NCBI GenBank assembly: GCA_944472135.2
Contig: OX235264.1
Coordinates: forward strand, 121,053,809 to 121,117,808
From: Trichobilharzia regenti
Lineage: Eukaryota; Platyhelminthes; Trematoda; Strigeidida; Schistosomatidae
Length of the DNA stretch: 64,000 bases
Reading direction: 5' to 3'
Shown piece by piece: positions 8,538 through 18,748 of the stretch (positions within the stretch are counted from its first letter, which is position 1; every line of letters starts with the position of its first letter). The translations under genes were made by a program, and so were the position numbers. A model generated the notes under the pieces. It was not told the origin of the DNA. It searched no databases and was given only the letters and a program-made list of their open reading frames with translations.

Positions 8538-10280
8538 CTATCTCCCGGGAAATATGCCTTGTCCTGGCTGTAGACTGTTCGCTGTGGCAGCAAGGAATTG
8601 ATCAGATATCATGCGTGCTATATGCATGATGCCATGTGTTTCTGTTAAATGACGCTGGTGAAAATCCTGCCCTAAGGTATAACCGATATGTGTATTCGGT
8701 AATTTGTTGCCAGTATAAGGATGAATTGTTGGTATCTGTTTCTGGTATTCATCAGACCATAGCAAGTTTTGTGCAGACATTGGCACATGCTCTCCACTAA
8801 ATACATAAGATGTATGAATGGGTTCTGTTGGCTTGCTAACTGTGGTCTGTGGCCGATGTTGAGGGCATTTTCTATAACTTTCAGTCGACAGAATAATAAA
8901 AGTGGGCTGGTTTACAAGGGGTTTACATGGTGGATGCGCAGAATAATGCCTACTACCTTGCTGCGCTGTTTGTCTAGAATTAGGGATTGGATAAAATTGG
9001 CTTTCCACTTGACACCAATTAGGCCTACCCCTAGGAGCTTCGTCTACCATATTCGACTTTCTCTTAGAAAGAAGACCTAGAGGTGCTTTCGTCTCTTTCA
9101 TATCAAAGGAATTTCTTGCTCCGGGTCTAGTGTTTAATTTATTTACTTCTTTTTCCCTCATCTTATGATCAACTGGCTGATGATGGCTAACAGGGCAGCC
9201 AGCACATGCTATGTAGGGTCTCTGTGGCTTGGACACCTCATGAGCTTTAGTTTTCCTAATGGAAATGGGACGTTTGTCATAACGCCTAGAAAACTTGCCA
9301 ACTTGGGTGGCTACATTCGACTGGTACTTCACAGAGTGTGGATTGTCAGACTGAGGGGTAACAGACTTATAAGGTGATGGTTGGACCACCAGTGGGATGG
9401 GTTTTGATGGTTTCGGTGTCTTGACTTTTGCGTCAGTGTGAAAACGATGTATTTCAACATTATTTCCCATTGACTCATCTATGTCCACCATTTCAGCGTC
9501 AGCATCAATATCGTTGTATAATGCTTGGCTAACACTAGCCAGTGCCTGCGAAAATGTCTGTTGCATGCCGTGATCAGATATTTCAATAGACGGAATAACG
9601 CACGGAACATCATCTACAGTTATCCTATTAGAGTTATCAGGGTTCACTGTTCCTGAGCGGCATCGCCTTTGGCATGGTGTTAAATCAGGTGCAACCCTAA
9701 TGTTAGTGTATGGTGTTGAAGAGCCTATTGTCTTACCAGATTTCAGAAAATTCCCGGCTTCTTCAGTAGACCTAAACTTGAAAAGCACAGGACACGGGTG
9801 GTTTGCAGATTTCTTACGAAGACGCAAAACCTGACATTCTGTCAACGACATATTACAAGCCTTTAGACACGAATTCTTAAGTTTGGCAATCGGCTCTCTG
9901 TCTGGAATGTTATAGGCCAAGACGTTATGTGAAGACATAATCCTCTTAAGAGCTTCTTCAGCCAAATGGTCAGTTATGCGCTCGGATTTGATTAGTGATT
10001 CAAGACAGATGTTTTGTGATGGGTCACACAGTTGCGTGAGAGGCATAATGCTGTCAAACTTGCTCTGTAGTTCTGCTATTAACTTCTGAAGTGTCAATAA
10101 ATCATTTTTGCTACAAGCCGCATTCTCTGTCAATTGCTCCATGATATCAGATACCATAAATCTGAGTGTGGCTTGTGTAAAAGGTGTAGAATCGTCAACG
10201 GAGATGAGGCCTTCAGATGGCTGACTAGTATTAGACCCCAGTCTCTTAACGGTACTTACTCGTTTGATAGACTTAATCAT
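8538..10280 (-). CDS. LINE ORF1 protein, family A (RRM-like, about 580 residues)
   Basis: This is the first protein of the CR1-like element; such proteins bind the LINE RNA and act with ORF2 in the retrotransposition particle. I chose the methionine of MIKSIKRVSTVKRL at 10280, because the frame upstream (to 10394) is hydrophobic 5'-UTR-like sequence and the basic N terminus resembles the ORF1 start at 11255-11322. Residues about 40-80 have a coiled-coil look (LLTLQKLIAELQSKFD). Residues about 115-190 form an RRM-like block with NIPDREPIAKLK and CPVLFKFRSTEEAGNF, shared with two other ORF1 types here (near 11870 and 39220). The rest is polar, basic and rich in P, Q, H and S. No clear CCHC knuckle is seen. 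The frame is intact; ORF2 begins nine bases later. Confidence 0.75.
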   Translation of the reverse strand: MIKSIKRVSTVKRLGSNTSQPSEGLISVDDSTPFTQATLRFMVSDIMEQLTENAACSKNDLLTLQKLIAELQSKFDSIMPLTQLCDPSQNICLESLIKSERITDHLAEEALKRIMSSHNVLAYNIPDREPIAKLKNSCLKACNMSLTECQVLRLRKKSANHPCPVLFKFRSTEEAGNFLKSGKTIGSSTPYTNIRVAPDLTPCQRRCRSGTVNPDNSNRITVDDVPCVIPSIEISDHGMQQTFSQALASVSQALYNDIDADAEMVDIDESMGNNVEIHRFHTDAKVKTPKPSKPIPLVVQPSPYKSVTPQSDNPHSVKYQSNVATQVGKFSRRYDKRPISIRKTKAHEVSKPQRPYIACAGCPVSHHQPVDHKMREKEVNKLNTRPGARNSFDMKETKAPLGLLSKRKSNMVDEAPRGRPNWCQVESQFYPIPNSRQTAQQGSRHYSAHPPCKPLVNQPTFIILSTESYRKCPQHRPQTTVSKPTEPIHTSYVFSGEHVPMSAQNLLWSDEYQKQIPTIHPYTGNKLPNTHIGYTLGQDFHQRHLTETHGIMHIARMISDQFLAATANSLQPGQGIFPGR

Positions 10281-11254
10281 TACAGAAATAAGAAACTTCA
10301 CAATTTCCGGAAAAAAAGTCTCGAGGATATAAAAATAAGATAGCTGTATCATCGAAGTATCAAAACAACAACGATAAACAGATGTATATTGCAAAATAAA
10401 AAGTCAGACTTTCCTCTACAGAGTTTGCCGTGGGTAAAGTCCTGAGTCCCACGTGTTTAGATGGGGTGTCAGAAGATTCTTCACGTAGATTTCACGAGTG
10501 AATGCTATATGTTGTTCCAGTTGATATAACACAATCCTTGTTGACTATGGATAACTGGATAATGTGAGGAAAGCGGCCAATTTCCATAATATTGAGGAAA
10601 AGTGATTCACGCGGAAACTGAACACCTGTAGCGCAACAGTTCGAAACTATGTAACATTAGTTACATTTGAAATTTTTGATTTCCACTTTGCAGTTTGACA
10701 AAATATGGTGTCATGGAGAAAGGTGTAACTAAATACACCTAACCATCTTCCAGTATATATTTGAGATTAACACAGATTATAATTGCAATCATATTCGCAG
10801 AACTCCTAGATTCCAGTCATATGAAATTCTCTTGATTTTTAGAAACTGTACGGTTAAACCTCCGAATCAAGATCTTCTTTAGCAAGAGAACGTATGACGC
10901 CGTCATCGTGGTATATATCCGCATGCTCCTTTCACACTGTCCTAATGCCTTTGAAAATATCTGGACTGGTGAAGAAATCTGAAAGTGTGTTTTCCTAATG
11001 CACTCACCAGCGAAATGTTCCCGGGCATTTTCAGGCTGTTTAGTCAATATATCCCTGAAAAATATAAAAAGTATTTATAGTCCATACCTCAAAAATGCTG
11101 TCACCATATACTTCACTTCCGGATGTTGTCTCAGATATCTGTATCGCGGTGCGTTCAACGTTTGCGTTACATTTTTGCGTGATTCGTTACATAAAATTTA
11201 TCTTGTTGTAATACTTGCACAAGTACTATACTACTTCCATACTTGTGACCGCTA
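10281..11254. other. Non-coding region between two head-to-head LINEs
   Basis: Nearly 1 kb separates the 5' ends of family A (minus) and family C (plus). No convincing gene is present. Small inverted repeats occur, such as TGTAACATTAGTTACA near 10650 and AGGTGTAACTAAATACACCT near 10722. It probably holds the 5' UTRs and internal promoters of both elements. Confidence 0.5.
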
Positions 11255-11321
11255 ACTCTCATTTCTAATAGTTACGGTTAATCAAAGTAAAAAGCAACGA
11301 ACCCAATCTACTATAAAACTG

Positions 11322-12353
11322 GTGTCTAATTTAACGTCCTTGATTGCTACATCAAGCAACACACCCCCTACAAACGGCTATAATGTGTCACATAACTCAC
11401 TTGTATGCCGTAAGCGTCGAGCTGGAACTGAAGATAAAACTGTACTGACAGCTAGTATTAGCACTACTCCTAAAAATTCAGTACCCTCTACTCATACAGA
11501 ACTCCTCCCTTCACCTTATGTGCTTATCGGAAGACTCCAGCCATCAAGCTCTTCTTCAGTACTATCTTCAGAAATAGAACTTCTAAAGTTGTCTATAGGA
11601 GAACTTAAGGCTGAGTTAAGGGAAATGAAAAACAATAAGTCAGTAAATGCTGAAAACATCGAAACCAATACCGAGATATCCAAATTATCAGATCAGATCA
11701 GCGATATCAGGTTGCAGGTCTGTGAAGTGACACCACTAACTATCCTCATGAAAACTGTAAACCTTAACAAGCTTGACACAGAATCGGTAACTAAGGTAGA
11801 TAACCTCATTAATTTTGTTACCACAGAAGTAACAAAACTACTCGACGCAAAACTGAGTGCTATTGTCTACAACGTTCCGGACAATGAGGCACTAAAAAAG
11901 GTACAGCGCATCTTATTTAGTGAGGCGAAAATGCCTAACTCCAAGACTAAGTGCTATAGGCTGAAAAAGAGTCAACATGAAAAGTGTTGTCCTATTCGCT
12001 TTCAGTTCGAAACACCAGAGACCAGAACATTTATGCACTCCCAACACACACTATCGCAAGCCAGAACCTATAAAACTGTAATCGTCGGGGTGGACAAAAC
12101 TGTCATAGAAAGGCGTGCATATAATTATCTCTCTAAGACTAATTGTGATATAGGTAATAGGACATTGCACGCAGCCATTATTCCCAACCCTGTGAAAGAT
12201 ACAGTAGACCCCACCGCATCATCCCTCTCAAAACACACAGAATTATCCCATCTGAGTGCAACACCAGCCGAAAGGCCACTAGCCTGTAACCAAATAAATA
12301 ATAAAACCGTACCATCTATCACAGCAGAATCTAACATGCCACTGAATAATAAA
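11322..12353 (+). pseudogene. LINE ORF1 protein, family C, C-terminally truncated
   Basis: The ORF1 frame is open from just after a TAA near 11250, but no ATG occurs before residue about 100; a GTG lies at 11322, so the start codon is probably lost. In order it has a basic, S/T-rich N terminus, a coiled-coil segment (about residues 85-135, IELLKLSIGELKAEL), and an RRM-like block (about 180-250, VYNVPDNEALKKVQ and CCPIRFQFETPE). The C-terminal N/S/T-rich part present at 33428-33895 is missing: near 12353 the frame runs into family-A 3' UTR and continues only by chance to 12560. Its role would be RNA binding for LINE mobilisation. Confidence 0.7.
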
Positions 12354-13199
12354 TACACGAATTATAATATTGATTATACTCTTATCATATATGGTTTGAT
12401 TTACTCTACGGCTCCCTGTAGACTAACTGCCATTCTTCAGTTTACACACACTGCAGTATTGCTAGCCAAATGCCAAAATTTTGTTGGTTCTGTGTTAATA
12501 TCTTTTTATAATATATCTAGACACGTTACTTTGCAATGTCAGATGTTTACTATATATTAGTACACTAAGTCCTGCCAACCGACCTCACCTTCAGTTCATA
12601 CTACCTACATTGAACCCTAACTATAGTGTTCTGCTGAATCTTGCTCCACTATTCACAAAACCTATTCGTTTTACTCTTTAAGTTTTTAGCTTTTTATAAA
12701 GTAATCTGTTCATTAGGATGCATGCACACATATATAATATGTTCATAAAGATGTACGTGGAGACCTATTGGAAGCACTCATTAAGAAAGCTGGGGAGATG
12801 GAATATAGGGTACGAACATGTCTGGTACCAAGCAATATATTTGCGGTAGCCATAATAATCATAGACTCAGAGCCTAATATCAAGGAAGGAGGGAGGGTGA
12901 CGCTAGCTGGTGGTCACTAAGGTGAATCACCCCATTCTGTAGAAACAGCAACATGCAAATTGACGGCTCGAGATATTTCTGATTTTTATGAGGGCTTAGA
13001 TCTTCATCTTGAAAAAGATAATAATGAACGCCTTGACAGATCATGCTTCTACCTTAAATATAAACCATTCGCTCAGCCTATTGTTGAGATTCGACCAAGT
13101 GAGCTCCGCGCAGATTTATGGGGCATCTTATAAATTAACTTGCTATCCATTGTCAGATCCTTAAATACCACTTCACAACGTCTTACCTCATTTATTTTC
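12354..13199 (+). repeat. Family A 3' UTR fragment (A5)
   Basis: Matches 31520-32345 and 50430-51260 closely. The left edge is the fusion to the family-C ORF1; the right edge is the first base of the LTR array, in the middle of CTCATTTATTTTCTAATAACG as seen in sister copies. Confidence 0.8.
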
Positions 13200-13705
13200 T
13201 GATATGTATCCACATATATATATTTATGTGTGTGTATGTTGGTCTTCCTTTCTGTTTGCTCTCTTAGTCTGTGATCATTTCACTTGTATGAACTTGTCTC
13301 CTTTAATAATGTGTATTCTCCTTATATTATATTATATATAATATGAGTGTTTGTTGACAGTCCGTTGCTTGGTGACATACATCCATACATGGTGATTGTT
13401 GACATGTCTGTTATATTTCACTATGTATATGTGGATCGATACTTCATCATAATTAGCCATTCATGTTAAGACTGTCTAATGATTGTTCACAGCCTTGTCA
13501 TATATATTTCGCTCACACTATTTGTGTGAACTACTTTACTTACTTACCACTTTGGTGTGAGACCATTTTATTTTCGTCTCCTTGTGTTTGGACAATAGAA
13601 GTATCATCGTAAACCTAGTGGTCTTCTGATTTCCGCCTTCTTGCGTCAGGACTATTAGTTTCTCGACAAGTACATAACAATAAATTTAGCGAGGAGTACA
13701 TAACA
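13200..13705 (+). repeat. LTR 1 of the array
   Basis: Begins TGATATGTATCC and ends GTACATAACA. It contains a TA-rich TATA-like stretch near 13325-13345 and AATAAA at 13679-13684, close to its 3' end. The end is placed at the CA before the TGGCGACGGGG motif; a second CA and a second copy of that motif lie about 33 bp further on, so the boundary could shift. Confidence 0.8.
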
Positions 13706-13708
13706 ATT

Positions 13709-13725
13709 TGGCGACGGGGATGGGA
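13709..13725 (+). promoter_or_regulatory. Candidate primer-binding site
   Basis: TGGCGACGGGGATGGGA starts three bases after the LTR end and begins with TGG, complementary to a tRNA CCA end. TGGCGACGGGG recurs at 13741-13751. I cannot assign the tRNA. The site repeats every 2124 bp. Confidence 0.5.
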
Positions 13726-13795
13726 TAGTACTTAACAATTTGGCGACGGGGAAAACTACTATTAACCACTGAGCAGCAGAACATAACAATTTACT

Positions 13796-14500
13796 ATGGA
13801 TCGTTCTAAATTGGTATTACTATTTGAACAACAAATGAAATTAATGGAAATGTTCGTCAACCAACAGACTGGTCCAGCTTCACCTCCAAGCAATCCCAAT
13901 CATACCATGTTACCATCTGTCGACGGCATTGTGAACAGTATTTCACAGTTCAATTATAATCCAGATGCTAATGTCACTTTTGACACATGGTGTCAACGTT
14001 ATGAGGATTTATTCACTGTTGATCTCGCCTCACAAGACGATGCTTGGAAGGTGCGAGTGTTGTTACGTAAATTGGGTCCCACAGAATATGAATGGTACTG
14101 CAACCTAATTTTACCACAGAAACCACGTGACAAGTGTTTCGATGATACAATAAAGCTGCTGCGTGAACATTTTGGAGACCACTCCTCATTATTCACCATA
14201 CGATATCGTTTCCTCAAGCTGACAATGAATGAAAATGATGATTTTCTTACTCACGTTGGCACAGTCAACCGAGAATGTGAGAGATTTCGACTCAGGTCCT
14301 TAACAGATGATCAATTCAAAGCCTTGATCCTCATATGCAGTCTCCAATCTCCTCGTTTCACAGATATCCGAACTCGACTGCTCAATCAGTTAGAGCAAAA
14401 TCCTAAGTTAACTCTACATGACATAGCTGATGAATATCAACGGCTGATTAATTTGCAGAAAGACACACCTGGTCGAATCAACACCTTCGAGAAGCTCTGA
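13796..14500 (+). CDS. gag: Ty3/gypsy-type Gag (capsid part), unit 1
   Basis: 234 residues, starting at the first ATG about 90 bp after the LTR. Residues about 55-225 look like a retrotransposon capsid domain (DTWCQRYEDLF, WKVRVLLRKLG, FLTHVGTVNRECERF, LTLHDIADEYQRL). Gag assembles the particle that packages element RNA. The frame stops at a TGA in the context CTC-TGA-T; in the +1 frame the sequence continues at once into a polar linker and two zinc knuckles, so nucleocapsid lies in the next frame. Either a one-base lesion was fixed before the array grew, or +1 frameshifting is used. Confidence 0.85.
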   Translation: MDRSKLVLLFEQQMKLMEMFVNQQTGPASPPSNPNHTMLPSVDGIVNSISQFNYNPDANVTFDTWCQRYEDLFTVDLASQDDAWKVRVLLRKLGPTEYEWYCNLILPQKPRDKCFDDTIKLLREHFGDHSSLFTIRYRFLKLTMNENDDFLTHVGTVNRECERFRLRSLTDDQFKALILICSLQSPRFTDIRTRLLNQLEQNPKLTLHDIADEYQRLINLQKDTPGRINTFEKL

Positions 14501-15326
14501 TATTCATGCATTACGAAAGAGCAAAAATCTTTCATCATCCACTCCTGACCCACCTTCTTCTAATGTTCCGCAGAAATCTACACATACTCGTCCAACTTCA
14601 CAAAATACCGCAAAGAAGACCCCACCATCACCATGCTGGCATTGTGGCGCGTGGCACTTTGTAAATTCTTGTCCGTACAAAAATCATCGATGCAGCAAGT
14701 GCAAAATCATCGGTCATAAAAATGGTTTTTGTCAGCCACGCAAACCCAGATGTCAAAATCCAGCGAAAGCTCGACAAACGGTTGGTCCTAAATCTCCAAA
14801 AAGATCATTGAGTCTACGCGCAACCTGTCAAGTCACAAAACCAGCTATGCGGAAATATCTTGACCTTCAGATGAATGGTCATGATGCACGTCTGCAGCTA
14901 GATACCGCCTCTGATATTACTGTTATATCAGAGAAAATTTGGAATAATATTGGCAGACCACCAATCGCAAATACTTCTCAGACTGCTCTCAGCGCCTGTG
15001 GTGGGCGGCTCAAACTTATTAGTGAACTCGAATGTTCTGTTTCTTTCCGCAATACCAAATTCACAGGAATTTGCTACGTCATCAAGAGTCATTTAAATCT
15101 TTTGGGACTTGATTGGTTCGATCGTTTGCATCTGGCTGATGTCCCACTAAATTCGCTATGCAATGCGGTCAAGAAGCAGAAAATGTTAGACAACTCCGGA
15201 CGAAGCCGAAGCCGCAAACCCAACACGCAGATGAAACGACAGGCGTCAACAACAAGCTCAAAGGTTCCAGATAAACCCCCAGGTAAACATCCTACTAAAC
15301 ATCAATCTTCTCAAAAGGGGAGCTGA
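14499..15326 (+). CDS. Nucleocapsid knuckles and aspartic protease, unit 1
   Basis: The frame continues Gag after a +1 shift. It opens with a polar linker, then two knuckles near 14634-14715: CWHCGAWHFVNSC (CX2CX3HX4C, one residue short in the middle) and CSKCKIIGHKNGFC (canonical CX2CX4HX4C). A retroviral-type protease follows, with active-site LDTASDIT near 14900 (DTAS in place of the usual DTG/S) and the C-terminal NLLGLDWFDRL. After about 15180 the chain becomes basic and S/P/K-rich and probably comes from the end of pol, which would place the RT-integrase deletion joint near 15170-15200. The stop codon is the first three bases of the next LTR. It would mature Gag, but it has no polymerase to serve. 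Confidence 0.75.
   Translation, partial: DIHALRKSKNLSSSTPDPPSSNVPQKSTHTRPTSQNTAKKTPPSPCWHCGAWHFVNSCPYKNHRCSKCKIIGHKNGFCQPRKPRCQNPAKARQTVGPKSPKRSLSLRATCQVTKPAMRKYLDLQMNGHDARLQLDTASDITVISEKIWNNIGRPPIANTSQTALSACGGRLKLISELECSVSFRNTKFTGICYVIKSHLNLLGLDWFDRLHLADVPLNSLCNAVKKQKMLDNSGRSRSRKPNTQMKRQASTTSSKVPDKPPGKHPTKHQSSQKGS
15313..15323 (+). promoter_or_regulatory. Polypurine tract before the 3' LTR
   Basis: AAAAGGGGAGC directly precedes the LTR start TGATATG, the expected plus-strand primer site. It repeats before every LTR from 15324 to 25944; the first LTR at 13200 lacks it and instead follows LINE sequence. Confidence 0.75.
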
Positions 15327-15829
15327 TATGTATCCACATATATATATTTATGTGTGTGTATGTTGGTCTTCCTTTCTGTTTGCTCTCTTAGTCTGTGATC
15401 ATTTCACTTGTATGAACTTGTCTCCTTTAATAATGTGTATTCTCCTTATATTATATTATATATAATATGAGTGTTTGTTGACAGTCCGTTGCTTGGTGAC
15501 ATACATCCATACATGGTGATTGTTGACATGTCTGTTATATTTCACTATGTATATGTGGATCGATACTTCATCATAATTAGCCATTCATGTTAAGACTGTC
15601 TAATGATTGTTCACAGCCTTGTCATATATATTTCGCTCACACTATTTGTGTGAACTACTTTACTTACTTACCACTTTGGTGTGAGACCATTTTATTTTCG
15701 TCTCCTTGTGTTTGGACAATAGAAGTATCATCGTAAACCTAGTGGTCTTCTGATTTCCGCCTTCTTGCGTCAGGACTATTAGTTTCTCGACAAGTACATA
15801 ACAATAAATTTAGCGAGGAGTACATAACA
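15324..15829 (+). repeat. LTR 2 of the array
   Basis: Shared LTR: 3' LTR of unit 1 and 5' LTR of unit 2. I see no difference from LTR 1. Confidence 0.85.
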
Positions 15830-15919
15830 ATTTGGCGACGGGGATGGGATAGTACTTAACAATTTGGCGACGGGGAAAACTACTATTAACCACTGAGCAG
15901 CAGAACATAACAATTTACT

Positions 15920-16624
15920 ATGGATCGTTCTAAATTGGTATTACTATTTGAACAACAAATGAAATTAATGGAAATGTTCGTCAACCAACAGACTGGTCCA
16001 GCTTCACCTCCAAGCAATCCCAATCATACCATGTTACCATCTGTCGACGGCATTGTGAACAGTATTTCACAGTTCAATTATAATCCAGATGCTAATGTCA
16101 CTTTTGACACATGGTGTCAACGTTATGAGGATTTATTCACTGTTGATCTCGCCTCACAAGACGATGCTTGGAAGGTGCGAGTGTTGTTACGTAAATTGGG
16201 TCCCACAGAATATGAATGGTACTGCAACCTAATTTTACCACAGAAACCACGTGACAAGTGTTTCGATGATACAATAAAGCTGCTGCGTGAACATTTTGGA
16301 GACCACTCCTCATTATTCACCATACGATATCGTTTCCTCAAGCTGACAATGAATGAAAATGATGATTTTCTTACTCACGTTGGCACAGTCAACCGAGAAT
16401 GTGAGAGATTTCGACTCAGGTCCTTAACAGATGATCAATTCAAAGCCTTGATCCTCATATGCAGTCTCCAATCTCCTCGTTTCACAGATATCCGAACTCG
16501 ACTGCTCAATCAGTTAGAGCAAAATCCTAAGTTAACTCTACATGACATAGCTGATGAATATCAACGGCTGATTAATTTGCAGAAAGACACACCTGGTCGA
16601 ATCAACACCTTCGAGAAGCTCTGA
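15920..16624 (+). CDS. gag: Gag, unit 2
   Basis: Same 234-residue protein as unit 1, including the CTC-TGA-T end. Confidence 0.85.
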   Translation: MDRSKLVLLFEQQMKLMEMFVNQQTGPASPPSNPNHTMLPSVDGIVNSISQFNYNPDANVTFDTWCQRYEDLFTVDLASQDDAWKVRVLLRKLGPTEYEWYCNLILPQKPRDKCFDDTIKLLREHFGDHSSLFTIRYRFLKLTMNENDDFLTHVGTVNRECERFRLRSLTDDQFKALILICSLQSPRFTDIRTRLLNQLEQNPKLTLHDIADEYQRLINLQKDTPGRINTFEKL

Positions 16625-17450
16625 TATTCATGCATTACGAAAGAGCAAAAATCTTTCATCATCCACTCCTGACCCACCTTCTTCTAATGTTCCGCAGAAA
16701 TCTACACATACTCGTCCAACTTCACAAAATACCGCAAAGAAGACCCCACCATCACCATGCTGGCATTGTGGCGCGTGGCACTTTGTAAATTCTTGTCCGT
16801 ACAAAAATCATCGATGCAGCAAGTGCAAAATCATCGGTCATAAAAATGGTTTTTGTCAGCCACGCAAACCCAGATGTCAAAATCCAGCGAAAGCTCGACA
16901 AACGGTTGGTCCTAAATCTCCAAAAAGATCATTGAGTCTACGCGCAACCTGTCAAGTCACAAAACCAGCTATGCGGAAATATCTTGACCTTCAGATGAAT
17001 GGTCATGATGCACGTCTGCAGCTAGATACCGCCTCTGATATTACTGTTATATCAGAGAAAATTTGGAATAATATTGGCAGACCACCAATCGCAAATACTT
17101 CTCAGACTGCTCTCAGCGCCTGTGGTGGGCGGCTCAAACTTATTAGTGAACTCGAATGTTCTGTTTCTTTCCGCAATACCAAATTCACAGGAATTTGCTA
17201 CGTCATCAAGAGTCATTTAAATCTTTTGGGACTTGATTGGTTCGATCGTTTGCATCTGGCTGATGTCCCACTAAATTCGCTATGCAATGCGGTCAAGAAG
17301 CAGAAAATGTTAGACAACTCCGGACGAAGCCGAAGCCGCAAACCCAACACGCAGATGAAACGACAGGCGTCAACAACAAGCTCAAAGGTTCCAGATAAAC
17401 CCCCAGGTAAACATCCTACTAAACATCAATCTTCTCAAAAGGGGAGCTGA
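16623..17450 (+). CDS. Zinc knuckles and protease, unit 2
   Basis: Identical in translation to unit 1 and ending in the first bases of LTR 3. Confidence 0.75.
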   Translation, partial: DIHALRKSKNLSSSTPDPPSSNVPQKSTHTRPTSQNTAKKTPPSPCWHCGAWHFVNSCPYKNHRCSKCKIIGHKNGFCQPRKPRCQNPAKARQTVGPKSPKRSLSLRATCQVTKPAMRKYLDLQMNGHDARLQLDTASDITVISEKIWNNIGRPPIANTSQTALSACGGRLKLISELECSVSFRNTKFTGICYVIKSHLNLLGLDWFDRLHLADVPLNSLCNAVKKQKMLDNSGRSRSRKPNTQMKRQASTTSSKVPDKPPGKHPTKHQSSQKGS

Positions 17451-17953
17451 TATGTATCCACATATATATATTTATGTGTGTGTATGTTGGTCTTCCTTTC
17501 TGTTTGCTCTCTTAGTCTGTGATCATTTCACTTGTATGAACTTGTCTCCTTTAATAATGTGTATTCTCCTTATATTATATTATATATAATATGAGTGTTT
17601 GTTGACAGTCCGTTGCTTGGTGACATACATCCATACATGGTGATTGTTGACATGTCTGTTATATTTCACTATGTATATGTGGATCGATACTTCATCATAA
17701 TTAGCCATTCATGTTAAGACTGTCTAATGATTGTTCACAGCCTTGTCATATATATTTCGCTCACACTATTTGTGTGAACTACTTTACTTACTTACCACTT
17801 TGGTGTGAGACCATTTTATTTTCGTCTCCTTGTGTTTGGACAATAGAAGTATCATCGTAAACCTAGTGGTCTTCTGATTTCCGCCTTCTTGCGTCAGGAC
17901 TATTAGTTTCTCGACAAGTACATAACAATAAATTTAGCGAGGAGTACATAACA
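17448..17953 (+). repeat. LTR 3 of the array
   Basis: Shared between units 2 and 3; preceded by AAAAGGGGAGC. Confidence 0.85.
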
Positions 17954-18043
17954 ATTTGGCGACGGGGATGGGATAGTACTTAACAATTTGGCGACGGGGA
18001 AAACTACTATTAACCACTGAGCAGCAGAACATAACAATTTACT

Positions 18044-18748
18044 ATGGATCGTTCTAAATTGGTATTACTATTTGAACAACAAATGAAATTAATGGAAATG
18101 TTCGTCAACCAACAGACTGGTCCAGCTTCACCTCCAAGCAATCCCAATCATACCATGTTACCATCTGTCGACGGCATTGTGAACAGTATTTCACAGTTCA
18201 ATTATAATCCAGATGCTAATGTCACTTTTGACACATGGTGTCAACGTTATGAGGATTTATTCACTGTTGATCTCGCCTCACAAGACGATGCTTGGAAGGT
18301 GCGAGTGTTGTTACGTAAATTGGGTCCCACAGAATATGAATGGTACTGCAACCTAATTTTACCACAGAAACCACGTGACAAGTGTTTCGATGATACAATA
18401 AAGCTGCTGCGTGAACATTTTGGAGACCACTCCTCATTATTCACCATACGATATCGTTTCCTCAAGCTGACAATGAATGAAAATGATGATTTTCTTACTC
18501 ACGTTGGCACAGTCAACCGAGAATGTGAGAGATTTCGACTCAGGTCCTTAACAGATGATCAATTCAAAGCCTTGATCCTCATATGCAGTCTCCAATCTCC
18601 TCGTTTCACAGATATCCGAACTCGACTGCTCAATCAGTTAGAGCAAAATCCTAAGTTAACTCTACATGACATAGCTGATGAATATCAACGGCTGATTAAT
18701 TTGCAGAAAGACACACCTGGTCGAATCAACACCTTCGAGAAGCTCTGA
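18044..18748 (+). CDS. gag: Gag, unit 3
   Basis: Same 234-residue protein as unit 1, including the CTC-TGA-T end. Confidence 0.85.
   Translation: MDRSKLVLLFEQQMKLMEMFVNQQTGPASPPSNPNHTMLPSVDGIVNSISQFNYNPDANVTFDTWCQRYEDLFTVDLASQDDAWKVRVLLRKLGPTEYEWYCNLILPQKPRDKCFDDTIKLLREHFGDHSSLFTIRYRFLKLTMNENDDFLTHVGTVNRECERFRLRSLTDDQFKALILICSLQSPRFTDIRTRLLNQLEQNPKLTLHDIADEYQRLINLQKDTPGRINTFEKL

Larger units (their letters stand above)
2944..10400 (-). mobile_element. CR1-like LINE, family A, near-complete copy (A3)
   Basis: Read on the minus strand it has ORF1 (10280-8538), ORF2 with endonuclease and reverse transcriptase (8529-5246), a long 3' UTR and an ATT-type tail near 2944. This is the most complete LINE in the window. 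It is inactive: ORF2 is broken by a solo LTR, a 92-bp insert, a 51-bp LINE-tail insert and a stop near the C terminus. The RT motif FADDLK and the two-ORF layout fit the CR1 clade within the Jockey/CR1 superfamily; no exact named family can be given without a search. Confidence 0.85.

Noticed and set aside
13999..14217. 72-codon minus-strand frames recurring in every unit of the array
   Set aside because: They are antisense shadows of gag, without any protein motif, and recur only because the unit recurs.
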